DNA of 64,000 nt, from contig NZ_CP025781.1 of the NCBI RefSeq assembly GCF_004194535.1, forward strand, positions 1,736,001-1,800,000. Direction: 5' to 3'. The notes under the pieces were generated by a model. That model made no database searches and was not told where the DNA came from. It saw nothing but the letters and a program-made list of their open reading frames with translations. Positions 1-9,201 of the stretch are shown here, one piece after another. The translations under genes were made by a program, and so were the position numbers. Source of the stretch: Iodobacter fluviatilis (GTDB lineage Bacteria > Pseudomonadota > Gammaproteobacteria > Burkholderiales > Chitinibacteraceae). How positions within the stretch are numbered: the first letter of the stretch is position 1; each line of letters starts with the position of its first letter.

Positions 1-57
1 TAAGGCGCAGCCACAATATTATCCAAAAGGCCCACGCCGTAACCCGCTTCCAACATT

Positions 58-84
58 AAAAAGGGCGCGGCAAGCAGCGCCCCT
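58..84 (-). terminator. Rho-independent terminator of the methyltransferase gene
   Basis: A GGGCGC/GCGCCC stem with an 8-base loop is followed, on the minus strand, by five T residues. It lies about 10 bases after the stop codon of the minus-strand gene. Confidence 0.6.
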
Positions 85-92
85 ACGTGATA

Positions 93-917
93 TTACGCCG
101 TGAAAAACCGCTCCTGCATCTCGTCCAGCCCCAGCTCTGCCAATACCGCCGCTAAGCGCTCTGCCGGTTTGCGGCGCGGTAGGTCTTTATACTGGGCAAT
201 AATCAGCTCATTTTTCATCGAATGCTCCCAACCAACAAGTTCGGTTACAGTCACCTGATAGCCGTGCGCTTCTAGCTGTAAACAGCGCAATACATTGGTG
301 ATTTGGCTACCAAATTCACGGGTATGAATAGGATGGCGCCATATTTCTGAAAGCGGGTTCTTTAGAGCTTGTGATTTATTTTTACGCAGTACTGTCGCCA
401 CTTCTGCCTGACAGCAAGGCACCAGCACCATAAATTTGGCGTTTTTCTTTAGTGCAAAAGCGATTGCATCATCAGTGGCGGTATTACAGGCGTGCAGCGC
501 AGTGACTACATCAATGGTGTCTGGCAAAAGATCAGAATCTGTCGATTCGGCCACCGATAAATTCAAGAAAGACATGCCGGGAAAGTTAAGCCTCTGAGCT
601 AGCTCTTGTGATTTTTTAACCAGCTCATCACGGGTTTCAATGCCATAAATATGACCGGAGCTTGGCTTATCTTTGAAGAATAAATCGTAAAGAATAAAGC
701 CCAGATAAGACTTACCCGCGCCGTGGTCAACCAGCGTGACTTCGGGGTGTTCCGCCTGCACTTCTTTTAATAGCGGTTCAATAAACTGATAGAGGTGATA
801 AACCTGCTTGAGTTTGCGGCGGCTATCTTGATTCAGTTTGCCGTCGCGGGTCAGGATATGCAGTTCTTTAAGCAGCTCGACCGACTGGCCGGGCTTGATT
901 TCGTGATGTTCTGTCAT
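93..917 (-). CDS. Class I SAM-dependent methyltransferase (METTL25/Methyltransf_32-like)
   Basis: This 274-residue protein is predicted to be a cytosolic SAM-dependent methyltransferase of unknown substrate. The SAM-binding glycine motif DHGAGKSYLG is at residues 64-73, and HACNTATD (142-149) and PCCQ (167-170) are typical of the Methyltransf_32/METTL25-like group. I chose the ATG at 917 because GGAC lies just upstream. An upstream in-frame start at 953 would add 12 residues that look non-native. The gene stands alone and ends in a hairpin terminator. The family assignment is good, but the substrate (RNA, protein or small molecule) cannot be told from sequence. Confidence 0.8.
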   Translation of the reverse strand: MTEHHEIKPGQSVELLKELHILTRDGKLNQDSRRKLKQVYHLYQFIEPLLKEVQAEHPEVTLVDHGAGKSYLGFILYDLFFKDKPSSGHIYGIETRDELVKKSQELAQRLNFPGMSFLNLSVAESTDSDLLPDTIDVVTALHACNTATDDAIAFALKKNAKFMVLVPCCQAEVATVLRKNKSQALKNPLSEIWRHPIHTREFGSQITNVLRCLQLEAHGYQVTVTELVGWEHSMKNELIIAQYKDLPRRKPAERLAAVLAELGLDEMQERFFTA

Positions 918-953
918 AGTACGTCCAATGGCTGAGCTTGCAGCAAGGCGCAA

Positions 954-1284
954 TTCTACCCGCTACTTAGCAATCCAGACGGCCAAAATAATGCCCATTC
1001 CATTATTTAATACAAATTCTAGCCGCTGCATATCTCATCCCCTACCCTAATTCCAACAATATAAAACAGCGAATGAAAGCAACCGCTCAGTAAAGAGTGC
1101 CAGCAACTAGTATATATATGTGCTAAAAATAATACGCGTGTAAGTTAGTTACTAATACCACTAATTAATCCTTACATAAGTGAACAAGCTTACATATGCT
1201 GAACTGTCTAATCGCGCAGCCTTCAGAGGCAGACTCTATGGAAAATCACCATTTTTACCGTTCATTAAACTCAAGGGAACAAAG
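954..1284. other. Intergenic region between divergent genes
   Basis: This AT-rich stretch separates two divergent genes and must hold both promoters. I see no further gene, repeat or RNA structure. An upstream GTG at 1180 is in frame with the carbonic anhydrase, but its extension spoils the signal peptide. Confidence 0.4.
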
Positions 1285-2013
1285 ATGAGATCACTACCGT
1301 TTATTCGCCCTACCGCCATAGCCCTGATGTTGGCCTGCTCGCTTAGCTACGCTTCCGATGATCACGGCGGCACCGTTAAGCCTGAGCCCTATGCCGTTGG
1401 TAAAACCATGAGCAAGGCGATACAAGCCAGCATCACGCCCGATTCAGCCATAGAGATTTTAAAAGCAGGTAATCAGCGTTTTGTGGGTGGTAAATGGATC
1501 AAACGTAATTATAAAAAACAAGTAATGCAAACCGCCTTAGGCCAATACCCCTTTGCCAGTATTGTTGCCTGCATCGATTCGCGCTCTGGGTCGGAAGTGG
1601 TGTTTGATCAAGGAATTGGTGATTTATTTACCGCTCGTGTTGCTGGCAACATCATCAACCCCGATATTTTAGGTAGCTTGGAATATGCAGCTAAAGTCGC
1701 TGGATCAAAAATTATTGTGGTCATGGGGCATAGCCAGTGCGGCGCTATTAAAGGCGCTTGCGATGGCGTGCACATGGGAAATCTCACGGCCTTACTCGAA
1801 AAAATCAAACCTGCCGTGGACGCAACCAAGACTGAAGGCGAGCGTAGCTCTAAAAATCATGAGTTTGTACAAGATGTAGCACATGAAAATGTGGAGCAAA
1901 GCATTAAAAAAATCCGTGAAATGAGCCCGATTCTCAAGGAAATGGAAGAGAAAGGGGAAATCAAAATTGTCGGCGCAATGTATGACGTAAGTACAGGTAA
2001 AGTAAGCTGGTAA
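1285..2013 (+). CDS. Periplasmic beta-class carbonic anhydrase
   Basis: The enzyme interconverts CO2 and bicarbonate at a zinc site. The 242-residue protein has the beta-class zinc and catalytic residues: C96, D98 and R100 in the CIDSR motif, then H149 and C152 in GHSQCGA. The N-terminus (MRSLPFIRPTAIALML...SYA) is a secretion signal with likely cleavage after residue 23, so the enzyme should be exported to the periplasm. The ATG at 1285 follows AAGGGAAC at good spacing. The gene is monocistronic and followed by a hairpin. Periplasmic beta carbonic anhydrases are known in several proteobacteria. The physiological role here is not shown. Confidence 0.9.
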   Translation: MRSLPFIRPTAIALMLACSLSYASDDHGGTVKPEPYAVGKTMSKAIQASITPDSAIEILKAGNQRFVGGKWIKRNYKKQVMQTALGQYPFASIVACIDSRSGSEVVFDQGIGDLFTARVAGNIINPDILGSLEYAAKVAGSKIIVVMGHSQCGAIKGACDGVHMGNLTALLEKIKPAVDATKTEGERSSKNHEFVQDVAHENVEQSIKKIREMSPILKEMEEKGEIKIVGAMYDVSTGKVSW

Positions 2014-2051
2014 CCTGTGTTACAGTGTTTTATTTAAATAAGTAAAAAATA

Positions 2052-2082
2052 GAGGGGAGGCCATTTTGGGACTCCCCGCTTT
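2052..2082 (+). terminator. Hairpin terminator after carbonic anhydrase
   Basis: A GGGGAG/CTCCCC stem, extended by CC/GG inside the loop, lies about 40 bases after the stop codon and is followed by a short T-rich stretch. The U-tract is weak. Confidence 0.45.
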
Positions 2083-2229
2083 ATTCAGCCTCTCAACTCT
2101 ACGTCAGAGTCATACTCTCCCCCACCGTTCAGAAGCAGCATTTACATATCCTTATGAAAAACAAGCAATTTTTTGATTGAGCCGCTGTAAATCTGCGACA
2201 ATGCGCGATTAGTATTGCTCATCAAAGCC

Positions 2230-4392
2230 ATGAATCCCGCTCCTACTGCCATTTCTACCTTGCCCGCAGGTGTTTTCCCCCGCAAACCCGCTCCCTTCCT
2301 GCCTATGAGCCGTGCCGAAATGGACGTACTTGGCTGGGACGAGTGCGACATTATTCTGGTCACGGGTGACGCCTATATCGATCACCCCAGCTTTGGGATG
2401 GCCTTGATTGGCCGCCTGCTAGAAGCCCAAGGGCTGCGGATCGGGATTATTTGTCAGCCTGACTGGTTATCTGCGGATGAATTTAAAACGCTGGGTAAGC
2501 CTAGGCTATTTTTTGGCGTAACTGCGGGCAATATGGATTCGATGATTAACCGCTACACCGCCGATAAAAAGCCACGTTCCGACGATGCTTATACCGCGGG
2601 TGGTATGGGCGGCAAGCGGCCCGACCGCGCAGTTACCGTTTATTCGCAACGCTGCCGTGAGGCTTATCCGGGCGTGCAGATTATGATTGGCGGGATTGAA
2701 GCGAGCTTGCGCCGGATTGCTCAGTACGATTACTGGAGCGATAAAGTACGCCAATCGGCACTGATTTATTCCAAGGCCGACATTCTCTTATTCGGCAACG
2801 CCGAACGCGCCTTGGTTGAAGTGGCCCAGCGCTCTGCTGCGGGCGAAAAACTCAAAGATATGCGTGATATTCGCGGCACTGCTTTTATGACGCCGCAAGG
2901 CTGGTTGCCCGAAGGCTGGGCGGAGTTGGATTCCACCACGGTAGATACCCCCGGCCGTATAGACCGTCATATCAGCCCCTATGAAATGCTGCCGGAAAAG
3001 TCTGAAAAAGATATCACTCCAGTGAGCGACACCAAGGCGATTCGCCTGATCAGCAAGGCCGAGCGCATCGCCGCCAAGCAGGCCGATCGCCAGCACACGG
3101 TAATCCGTATCCCCGCCTATGAAGCGGTGGCTTTTGATCCCGTGCTATACGCTCACGCCAGCCGCACCCTGCATTTGGAATCCAACCCCGGCAATGCGCG
3201 GGCATTGGTGCAGCAGCATGGCTCTCGCGATGTATGGATTAACCCGCCGCCAATCCCGCTGAGCACGCCAGAGATGGACTATATCTTTGGCCAGTATTAC
3301 GCCCGCAATCCGCACCCAAGCTACGGTAAAGCGCATATTCCGGCTTGGGAAATGATCCGCTTCTCGATCAATATCATGCGCGGCTGTTTTGGCGGCTGTA
3401 CTTTCTGCTCGATTACCGAGCACGAAGGCCGGATTATCCAAAGCCGCTCGGAAGAATCCATCCTGCAAGAAATCGTCGATATCCGCGATAAAACGACGGG
3501 ATTTAAAGGCCATATTTCTGATCTGGGCGGCCCAACGGCGAATATGTACCGCCTGTCGTGCAAAGACCCCAAAATCGAATCATCCTGTAGACGCTTAAGC
3601 TGCGTGTATCCGGGCATTTGCGAAAACCTAAACACCGATCATGCGCCGCTGATTCAGCTGTATAAAAAAGCCCGCAAGATTGATGGCGTCAAGCGCATCA
3701 CCATTGGTTCGGGCGTGCGTTACGATATTGCGGTGGAATCGCCTGAGTATGTTAAAGAGCTGGCCACTCACCATGTATCAGGCTATTTAAAAATCGCACC
3801 AGAGCACACTGAAGAAGGGCCTTTATCTAAGATGATGAAGCCCGGCATTGGCACATTTGAGCGCTTTCGCGAGATGTTTGATTACTACTCAGAGCAAGCG
3901 GGTAAAAAACAGAGCCTGATTCCCTACTTTATTGCAGCCCACCCCGGCACCAGTGATGAAGACATGCTCAATCTTGCACTGTGGCTAAAGAAAAACGACT
4001 TCCAGCCCGATCAGGTACAGGCCTTTACGCCTACGCCAATGGCGATGGCAACCACCATGTGGCACACCCGCCGCAATCCTTTAAGAAAGCTGGCTAGAAG
4101 CTCAGAGAAAGTCGATGTGATCCGCGATGGACATCGCCGCAAGGTTCATAAAGCCTTCTTGCGCTATCACGATTCAGATAACTGGCCTATCCTGCGCGAA
4201 GCACTGATCGCTATGGGGCGAAGCGACCTGATCGGCAATACGCCTAAGCATCTGATCCCCGCGCAGCAACCCGGCGAGAAGTTTGTACACGAAAAAAACA
4301 ATGTTGTAGTACGGCGCACGGATAAACCTAAGGGCAAAAAAGCCTTCGGCAAAAGTCGTGATGCGGCGGCTCAGAACACTAAAAAACGCTGA
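2230..4392 (+). CDS. ygiQ: YgiQ family radical SAM protein
   Basis: This 720-residue protein belongs to the YgiQ (UPF0313) radical SAM family, whose reaction is still unknown. The central motif [10 protein letters not shown] gives the three cluster-binding cysteines C386, C390 and C393. The N-terminal block [15 protein letters not shown] and the [18 protein letters not shown] stretch are family hallmarks, and the C-terminus is a basic Lys/Arg-rich tail as in homologues. The ATG at 2230 is preferred over an in-frame TTG 15 bases upstream, although neither has a clear ribosome-binding site. It is followed by slyX on the same strand. The family is certain, the function is not. Confidence 0.92.
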   Translation: MNPAPTAISTLPAGVFPRKPAPFLPMSRAEMDVLGWDECDIILVTGDAYIDHPSFGMALIGRLLEAQGLRIGIICQPDWLSADEFKTLGKPRLFFGVTAGNMDSMINRYTADKKPRSDDAYTAGGMGGKRPDRAVTVYSQRCREAYPGVQIMIGGIEASLRRIAQYDYWSDKVRQSALIYSKADILLFGNAERALVEVAQRSAAGEKLKDMRDIRGTAFMTPQGWLPEGWAELDSTTVDTPGRIDRHISPYEMLPEKSEKDITPVSDTKAIRLISKAERIAAKQADRQHTVIRIPAYEAVAFDPVLYAHASRTLHLESNPGNARALVQQHGSRDVWINPPPIPLSTPEMDYIFGQYYARNPHPSYGKAHIPAWEMIRFSINIMRGCFGGCTFCSITEHEGRIIQSRSEESILQEIVDIRDKTTGFKGHISDLGGPTANMYRLSCKDPKIESSCRRLSCVYPGICENLNTDHAPLIQLYKKARKIDGVKRITIGSGVRYDIAVESPEYVKELATHHVSGYLKIAPEHTEEGPLSKMMKPGIGTFERFREMFDYYSEQAGKKQSLIPYFIAAHPGTSDEDMLNLALWLKKNDFQPDQVQAFTPTPMAMATTMWHTRRNPLRKLARSSEKVDVIRDGHRRKVHKAFLRYHDSDNWPILREALIAMGRSDLIGNTPKHLIPAQQPGEKFVHEKNNVVVRRTDKPKGKKAFGKSRDAAAQNTKKR

Positions 4393-4396
4393 AAGG

Positions 4397-4422
4397 TAGG
4401 GTGGGCACGAGTGCCCACCCTA
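4397..4422. repeat. Perfect inverted repeat between ygiQ and slyX
   Basis: A perfect 12-bp stem (TAGGGTGGGCAC and its complement) with almost no loop lies 4 bases after ygiQ. There is no T-tract, so it resembles a dispersed intergenic repeat (GTAGGGTGGGCAC type) or an mRNA-stabilising hairpin more than a terminator. Confidence 0.6.
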
Positions 4423-4439
4423 TAATAAACGAGAGAATC

Positions 4440-4640
4440 ATGAATTTAGAAGACCGCATTACCGAGCTAGAAATCAAACTGGCACTGCAAGATGAGCTAT
4501 TAGAAAGCTTAAACAAGATAGTCGCTACCCAGCAGCAGCAGATGGATCAAGTCGTTAATGAATTACGCTGGTTGCAGCAGCAGGAGCCGAGCGGCTCTAC
4601 ACAAAAATCTTTATTTGACGAAGTACCTCCACACTATTAA
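4440..4640 (+). CDS. slyX: SlyX family protein
   Basis: This is a 66-residue, highly charged small protein that is almost entirely predicted coiled coil (residues 1-50, with the LEDRITELEIKLA pattern). It ends in the SLFDEVPPHY tail typical of SlyX. The ATG at 4440 follows GAGAGA at a suitable distance. SlyX is widespread in proteobacteria, but its function is unknown. It is probably co-transcribed with ygiQ, from which it is separated by a hairpin. Confidence 0.88.
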   Translation: MNLEDRITELEIKLALQDELLESLNKIVATQQQQMDQVVNELRWLQQQEPSGSTQKSLFDEVPPHY

Positions 4641-4689
4641 TCCATTCAGCGTGAGCCTAGAGAATGTGCCCACGCTTAGAACATCAAAA

Positions 4690-5385
4690 TCAAAGCTTAA
4701 GGTATTGGGCTAAAAGCTCGCCAAAGAGCACGCTAAAGCCATCCCAAAAAATCTGTATACCAATGCAGAGCAAAATAAAAGCCGATAAACGCAGAAAGAT
4801 AATCGAGCCGGTAGTGCCTAAGAGCTTTAATAAACGCTCGGCGTGACGGTAACAAAGATAAAGCGAGTAAGACGTAATCGCCACAGCAGTTAAACTTGCC
4901 AAAGGCATAGAAAACTTCTGCAATCCAGGGCCGTTAAAACCCGCGCCCAAAGCAATGGCCACCGTAATCGCACCTGGCCCAACAGTAATAGGGAAGGTAA
5001 GCGGATAAAAAGCACGCTGACGCAGCTCTTCGTTGCTAGGGCGGTTTTGATTTATCTCCACCATTTCTTCTGTCTTGTACACCTCATCGCTAGCCGACAT
5101 CAGCCGCCAACCTGCAGTGGCCACTAAGAGCCCCCCGCCGACTCGTACAATGGGCAGTGACACGCCAAAAAACTCTAAGACATAACTGCCAATAAACATA
5201 CTGACCAACAGCAATACAAAACTATAAATACCAACACGCCGCGCCAAAATCGTTCTTTCTTCCGAGTTGTAATTCGCCGTCATACTTAGGAAAATCGGCG
5301 CATGTCCTGGCGGGTTTAAAATAGGCATTAAAGCGCCAAAAACCAAAAGCATATTGCCAAAGAACAAAGTTAAGGTTTGCAACAT
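4690..5385 (-). CDS. MarC family integral membrane protein
   Basis: This 231-residue protein has about six hydrophobic segments and the MarC/UPF0056 signatures: NPPGHAPIF near residue 25, a GGGLLVATAGW helix near 85, and FPITVGPGAIT near 130. MarC proteins sit in the inner membrane. The former claim of a role in multiple antibiotic resistance was not upheld, and their transport substrate is unknown. The IS element at 5454 inserted about 70 bases upstream of its start and may have cut off or replaced its native promoter. Confidence 0.88.
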   Translation of the reverse strand: MLQTLTLFFGNMLLVFGALMPILNPPGHAPIFLSMTANYNSEERTILARRVGIYSFVLLLVSMFIGSYVLEFFGVSLPIVRVGGGLLVATAGWRLMSASDEVYKTEEMVEINQNRPSNEELRQRAFYPLTFPITVGPGAITVAIALGAGFNGPGLQKFSMPLASLTAVAITSYSLYLCYRHAERLLKLLGTTGSIIFLRLSAFILLCIGIQIFWDGFSVLFGELLAQYLKL

Positions 5386-5446
5386 TTGATTTAAACCTTA
5401 CTAAAAGGGCGTGAGAAAACAGGTATTTTAAACTAAGCGATTTAAC

Positions 5447-6565
5447 TAAAAATCTGATGTTACGCAGTCCGCAGGTTTTGCAGTTCCGCCAAGGCCTGCT
5501 GGGTTGCTTTGATATAGAGCTTGGCGCGTAGCGCAAAGTGGTTGGCTTTGTGCTTGATCTTTAAACTTTCTAGTTTGAATACCGCGTAAATCGACATGAA
5601 AACATGGTTGTTTTGCGTCATGACTCGCCGCGTCGGTGACTTCGCCAGTGACGCATTCGACTTCAACGATTTGTGAAACTCTTCAACTTTCCACCGTTTC
5701 TTGTAGATCGTCGCAACTTGCTCGCCGTTTAACGCCAAGTCGCTGCACACCAAATTCAGTAAGCCCGTGCTGCCATCTTTGTTTGTAAAAATTCGGCGTA
5801 CCAAAAGCACTTCCTGATCGAAGCCTTTTAGCCAGCCGTGCACCGCTTGTTGATCAAGTAATTCCAGCGAACTAATGTGGACAAAACGACCTTTTTTCTT
5901 ATCTTCTAAACTCAGCGCCACCAAACGATTGTTTTTCAGCGCCGAGATAAAATGCTTCTTTTTCTGCCGGATAAACTCAAAATTCTCTTTGGCAGAGAAC
6001 CAGCTATCCGTTAAAACATACTTGAATTTCAATTGGTTATTGACGCAGGTTTGAATGATCGCCCGCATTTGTTCATTTTTAGTGATCTCACTGGCGCGCT
6101 TCACACTTTGGGTTGCAACATCACAAAATTGGATCGGTTTCTTCACCAATTCAAACGCCACAGGGATGGATACATCTTGGCTGTAATAAAGGGCATTGAG
6201 CAGATTAATTCCTTTTACCGATCGACCAGAACAATGGTCAAAGTGCCAGCAAATCAGGTCATTTTCGTCGGTGTAGGCTTTTTCTTGAATGGTGTCATCA
6301 AAGATTAAGCAGGCATCCTCACGTTCAATTTGACGAACGGATTTTTTAACGTTCAGCCATAAATCTTGCGATGTGTATTCGCGCGCAGATAAAAAACGGG
6401 TCACTTGATCGTGACTTACTTCTTGATCCAGCGCGTCGGCCAGTCCTGTCGCAGTTGCTTTGCCGCAAGTTGCAATAAGGAAATCGGTATAAAGTTCAAG
6501 TTCTTTAAGTTTCATGTTGTAAGGTTAACGGATTCGGGCTTTGGGTGCGTAACATCAGTAAAAAT
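5447..6565. mobile_element. Complete insertion sequence with 13-bp inverted repeats and 7-bp target duplication
   Basis: The element spans 5454-6558 (1105 bp). Its ends are CTGATGTTACGCA at 5454-5466 and the exact complement at 6546-6558. The flanks carry a direct repeat TAAAAAT at 5447-5453 and 6559-6565, which I read as the target-site duplication. It contains one intact transposase gene on the minus strand whose stop codon overlaps the left terminal repeat. A 94-bp relative with the same ends lies at 15727-15820. Confidence 0.9.
5460..6515 (-). CDS. IS4-superfamily DDE transposase
   Basis: This 351-residue transposase has an RNase H-like DDE core. Candidate catalytic residues are D73/D74 in LIFDDTIQEK, D170 in VLTDSWF, and E278/E279 in YKKRWKVEEFHKSLK, the last matching the Y-(2)-R-(3)-E-(6)-K signature of IS4-like enzymes. 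The reading frame is open and undamaged, so the enzyme may be active. Assignment to a subgroup (IS4 versus IS701 or an unclassified group) is uncertain by eye. It should act on its own 13-bp ends and on the matching ends of the small element at 15727. Confidence 0.85.
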   Translation of the reverse strand: MKLKELELYTDFLIATCGKATATGLADALDQEVSHDQVTRFLSAREYTSQDLWLNVKKSVRQIEREDACLIFDDTIQEKAYTDENDLICWHFDHCSGRSVKGINLLNALYYSQDVSIPVAFELVKKPIQFCDVATQSVKRASEITKNEQMRAIIQTCVNNQLKFKYVLTDSWFSAKENFEFIRQKKKHFISALKNNRLVALSLEDKKKGRFVHISSLELLDQQAVHGWLKGFDQEVLLVRRIFTNKDGSTGLLNLVCSDLALNGEQVATIYKKRWKVEEFHKSLKSNASLAKSPTRRVMTQNNHVFMSIYAVFKLESLKIKHKANHFALRAKLYIKATQQALAELQNLRTA

Positions 6566-6766
6566 GAAAAAATCCTTAACACTAATCACACAAATAATCA
6601 GTACGGCCCAACAACAATACATAAAATGTAACGCTACATGGATATCCATAAAAAAGCATTATTCAAAATAGACTATTGTTTTAATTGATTATATTTTTAA
6701 ATAAAGCATAAACCGGCACAGCCTGCTTGGACGAATGCAAACCCTGTATATCATGCGTTATTAATT

Positions 6767-7087
6767 TCACGACTTAGGCTCAGATAGTAGGCAAAACTGA
6801 ATAACATAAAACAGCTCTTGCTCTGGGTAAATCTCTTGAATCAAGGCTTTTAGTTCAGGTAATGCCATATTTTCTTGTGCAGCATGTAACGGGCTTAGAT
6901 CTGCTAATTTAGTCTCCGTAACCGACAGAACCTCTAGACGGCAAAACCAACGCCCCTCTTCTAATGTACTCACATCTAAAACATCGCCAGCGTGCAAATG
7001 GGCTTCAGAGGTATCGCGAATCGTAATGGTTTTGCGCTCGGCCAAAATATCATCTACAAAACGCGTAAAGAAAGTCATCTTTTTCAT
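6767..7087 (-). CDS. yqfB: YqfB-like ASCH-domain N4-acetylcytidine amidohydrolase
   Basis: This 106-residue ASCH-domain protein closely follows E. coli YqfB along its length. The shared blocks are TFFTRFVDDILAERKTITIRD near the N-terminus, the AGDVL turn, QENMALPELK, and IYPEQELFYVIQF at the end. YqfB hydrolyses N4-acetylcytidine to cytidine. The catalytic lysine and threonine lie in the RKTITIRD segment. The ATG at 7087 has AAAGAG nine bases upstream. It stands alone, convergent with nothing on its downstream side. Confidence 0.85.
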   Translation of the reverse strand: MKKMTFFTRFVDDILAERKTITIRDTSEAHLHAGDVLDVSTLEEGRWFCRLEVLSVTETKLADLSPLHAAQENMALPELKALIQEIYPEQELFYVIQFCLLSEPKS

Positions 7088-7158
7088 GGAGTACAACTCT
7101 TTTTAAATCAGCCAACACTGCTCGCCACAGACTATGCTGAGCATTAACACTGCCGACT

Positions 7159-8763
7159 ATGGTTAGTAAAATGATGATAAAGCTGCACTCTGGCATTCGC
7201 TTTCGGCTAGCTGTGATTTTTTTGGCATGTTTTACCATGATGGCGACGCTTGGCGCGTATCTGCTGCAACGAAACCTACACAGCAACTTTCTTGAAATTG
7301 AGCAAGATTCCGCCATTGAAGACGTCACTAGGGTGATTTACGGCCTAAACAACGAACTACGCTATGTAAAAATTATCATCTCAGACTGGGGAAACTGGAA
7401 TGAGCTGTATCAATACTCCCTTGATAAACGCCCTGATTTTTACACTGAGAATCTTGGCGAACAGCAACTAAAAACAGCGTCGCTTAGCGTAGTACAAATC
7501 ACTGGGCGGCAGAATGAAATCATTAGTTATGAACAACAAGGCCTAAGCCCCAAGGAAACTTCTGCATTTTTTTCAGCGCAAAAAAACCGCGCCGAGCTCG
7601 CCACTCTCATGCAGCAGCCAGAAAAACGAGTCTGTGGTTTTTTGAAAACAGTCGCGGGTCTAGTATCTACTTGCTGGCGAGCCATCTTACACTCTGATGG
7701 GAGTGGGCCAGCCAGCGGAATCCTGATGATGGGTAGGCTGATAGAGGCTCAGCATTTACAATTAATGCGCGATGGATCACAACTGCCTTTTTCTATAGTA
7801 GCCCCATCACCTAACACCCAGATTCACTGGCAACTTAAAAACGTACCCGATGACTTTATCGGCCATGAAGTAAGCGTACAGTTTTCAGACAAAACACTGA
7901 CGCTTCACTACCCCCTATACGATACCAACCAAAATCATATCTATGATATTCAGCTGATTATCCACAGAAAAATACTGTCAGAGGGGCAAGGGATCATTCA
8001 AAATATCTCTATCCAGCTTGTTAGCATCGCCATGCTGTGTTGCGCAATCTTGATTATTTATCTGCACTACACACTGGTTCAGCCATTAAAAACACTACAA
8101 AAAACACTCGCACACGTTAGAGCAGAGCACAGCTGGTCTACTATTATCAAACAAGGTAGCGATGATGAAATAGGCCAGCTTGGGCAAGAAATTAATGGCC
8201 TACTACAAGTCATTAACAATCAAGTTGTACACCTAGAAAATCTTTCTTTAACTGATAGCCTCTGCGATCTAGCAAACCGACGCTCTTTTGATTTGCAGCT
8301 ACGCCAAGAGCTTAATCGTTGCAAACGTCTAAAACACCCCTTGGCGCTGCTTATTCTTGATATTGATTTCTTCAAGCAATATAACGATCACTACGGCCAC
8401 CCAGCGGGTGATCTGGCTCTGAAAACCGTTTCCAATACACTCAAAAGCGTGTTTTTACGGCTCACTGATTTACCCGCTAGAATTGGTGGTGAAGAATTTG
8501 CCGTCCTCATGCCCAATACCGACGAAGTAGGAGCCCTACAAATTACCCGCACGCTACAAGCCAGCATAGAACGCCGTGCCATTCCTCACGAAGCCTCTAA
8601 AGTCAGCAATATACTGACCGTCAGCATAGGGCTGGTGATCTACAAGCCACAACAATCGCAAACGGCTGAAGAGCTTATTGAGCAAGCAGACCAGCTGCTT
8701 TACCAAGCAAAAAAAGCAGGCCGTAACCAAATCTGCATGCACATAAAAAATGCCGACATATAA
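7159..8763 (+). CDS. Membrane diguanylate cyclase (CHASE4-HAMP-GGDEF)
   Basis: The 534-residue protein has a transmembrane helix near residues 15-37, a periplasmic CHASE4-like sensor region to about 280 (with an SDWGNWNE motif), a second helix near 282-304, a HAMP linker, and a C-terminal GGDEF domain. The active-site motif GGEEF begins at residue 443, and an RLTD inhibitory (RxxD) site lies just before it, so it should make cyclic di-GMP with product feedback inhibition. No EAL domain is present. The start is uncertain: ATGs at 7159, 7171 and 7174 are all possible. The sensed signal is unknown. Confidence 0.88.
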   Translation: MVSKMMIKLHSGIRFRLAVIFLACFTMMATLGAYLLQRNLHSNFLEIEQDSAIEDVTRVIYGLNNELRYVKIIISDWGNWNELYQYSLDKRPDFYTENLGEQQLKTASLSVVQITGRQNEIISYEQQGLSPKETSAFFSAQKNRAELATLMQQPEKRVCGFLKTVAGLVSTCWRAILHSDGSGPASGILMMGRLIEAQHLQLMRDGSQLPFSIVAPSPNTQIHWQLKNVPDDFIGHEVSVQFSDKTLTLHYPLYDTNQNHIYDIQLIIHRKILSEGQGIIQNISIQLVSIAMLCCAILIIYLHYTLVQPLKTLQKTLAHVRAEHSWSTIIKQGSDDEIGQLGQEINGLLQVINNQVVHLENLSLTDSLCDLANRRSFDLQLRQELNRCKRLKHPLALLILDIDFFKQYNDHYGHPAGDLALKTVSNTLKSVFLRLTDLPARIGGEEFAVLMPNTDEVGALQITRTLQASIERRAIPHEASKVSNILTVSIGLVIYKPQQSQTAEELIEQADQLLYQAKKAGRNQICMHIKNADI

Positions 8764-8900
8764 ACCAATGAATAGTTTTTTTACTAATTAATCATGTACT
8801 TAAAATAAAAATAAACCAGTATGCCCTGTAGATATTTACACATAAATGTACCTTTACTACATATATTCACATGTATAATAAGTAGCATTACTACACATAC

Positions 8901-9128
8901 ATGAGAAATATCATGATGAATTTACTAAGCAGCCTATACAATTTATTCTTCTGTGCATCAAATAATATTGCAATCCATAGCCGCGTAAATCGGATTGCAA
9001 CGGTAGATGGCTCAGAAAAAATTGATGGCTTAGTAATGAAGATCGAAGGCAATAGTGCGCGAGTTTGCTGGAGTAAGGGCGAGAAAACACAGGAAAACAT
9101 TGGCAATTTAGTGGCCATTGTTGATTAA
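8901..9128 (+). CDS. Small hypothetical protein
   Basis: I do not recognise this 75-residue protein. It has a hydrophobic N-terminal third (NLLSSLYNLFF) that could be a membrane anchor or short signal. A beta-rich C-terminal half follows (GLVMKIEGNSARVCWSKGEKTQENIGNLVAIV) that reads like a small barrel. Alternative ATGs are at 8913 and 8916, and none has a strong ribosome-binding site. It is followed by a clear terminator, which supports it being a real gene. Confidence 0.55.
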   Translation: MRNIMMNLLSSLYNLFFCASNNIAIHSRVNRIATVDGSEKIDGLVMKIEGNSARVCWSKGEKTQENIGNLVAIVD

Positions 9129-9168
9129 TGAACAAGGCACTGCATGCCATGCCGTATATTCTGCTCAT

Positions 9169-9199
9169 AAAAAAGGCTGATTTTTATCAGCCTTTTTAG
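9169..9199. terminator. Bidirectional terminator
   Basis: A stem AAAAAGGCTGA/TCAGCCTTTTT with T-tracts on both strands lies between the small plus-strand gene and the end of the minus-strand MFS gene, so it can serve both. Confidence 0.8.
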
Positions 9200-9201
9200 T
9201 T

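Noticed and set aside
8911-9168. Two antisense frames of 75 and 85 codons opposite the small gene at 8901
   Set aside because: They have no ribosome-binding site, and one runs into the terminator region. The plus-strand frame is better placed before the terminator.
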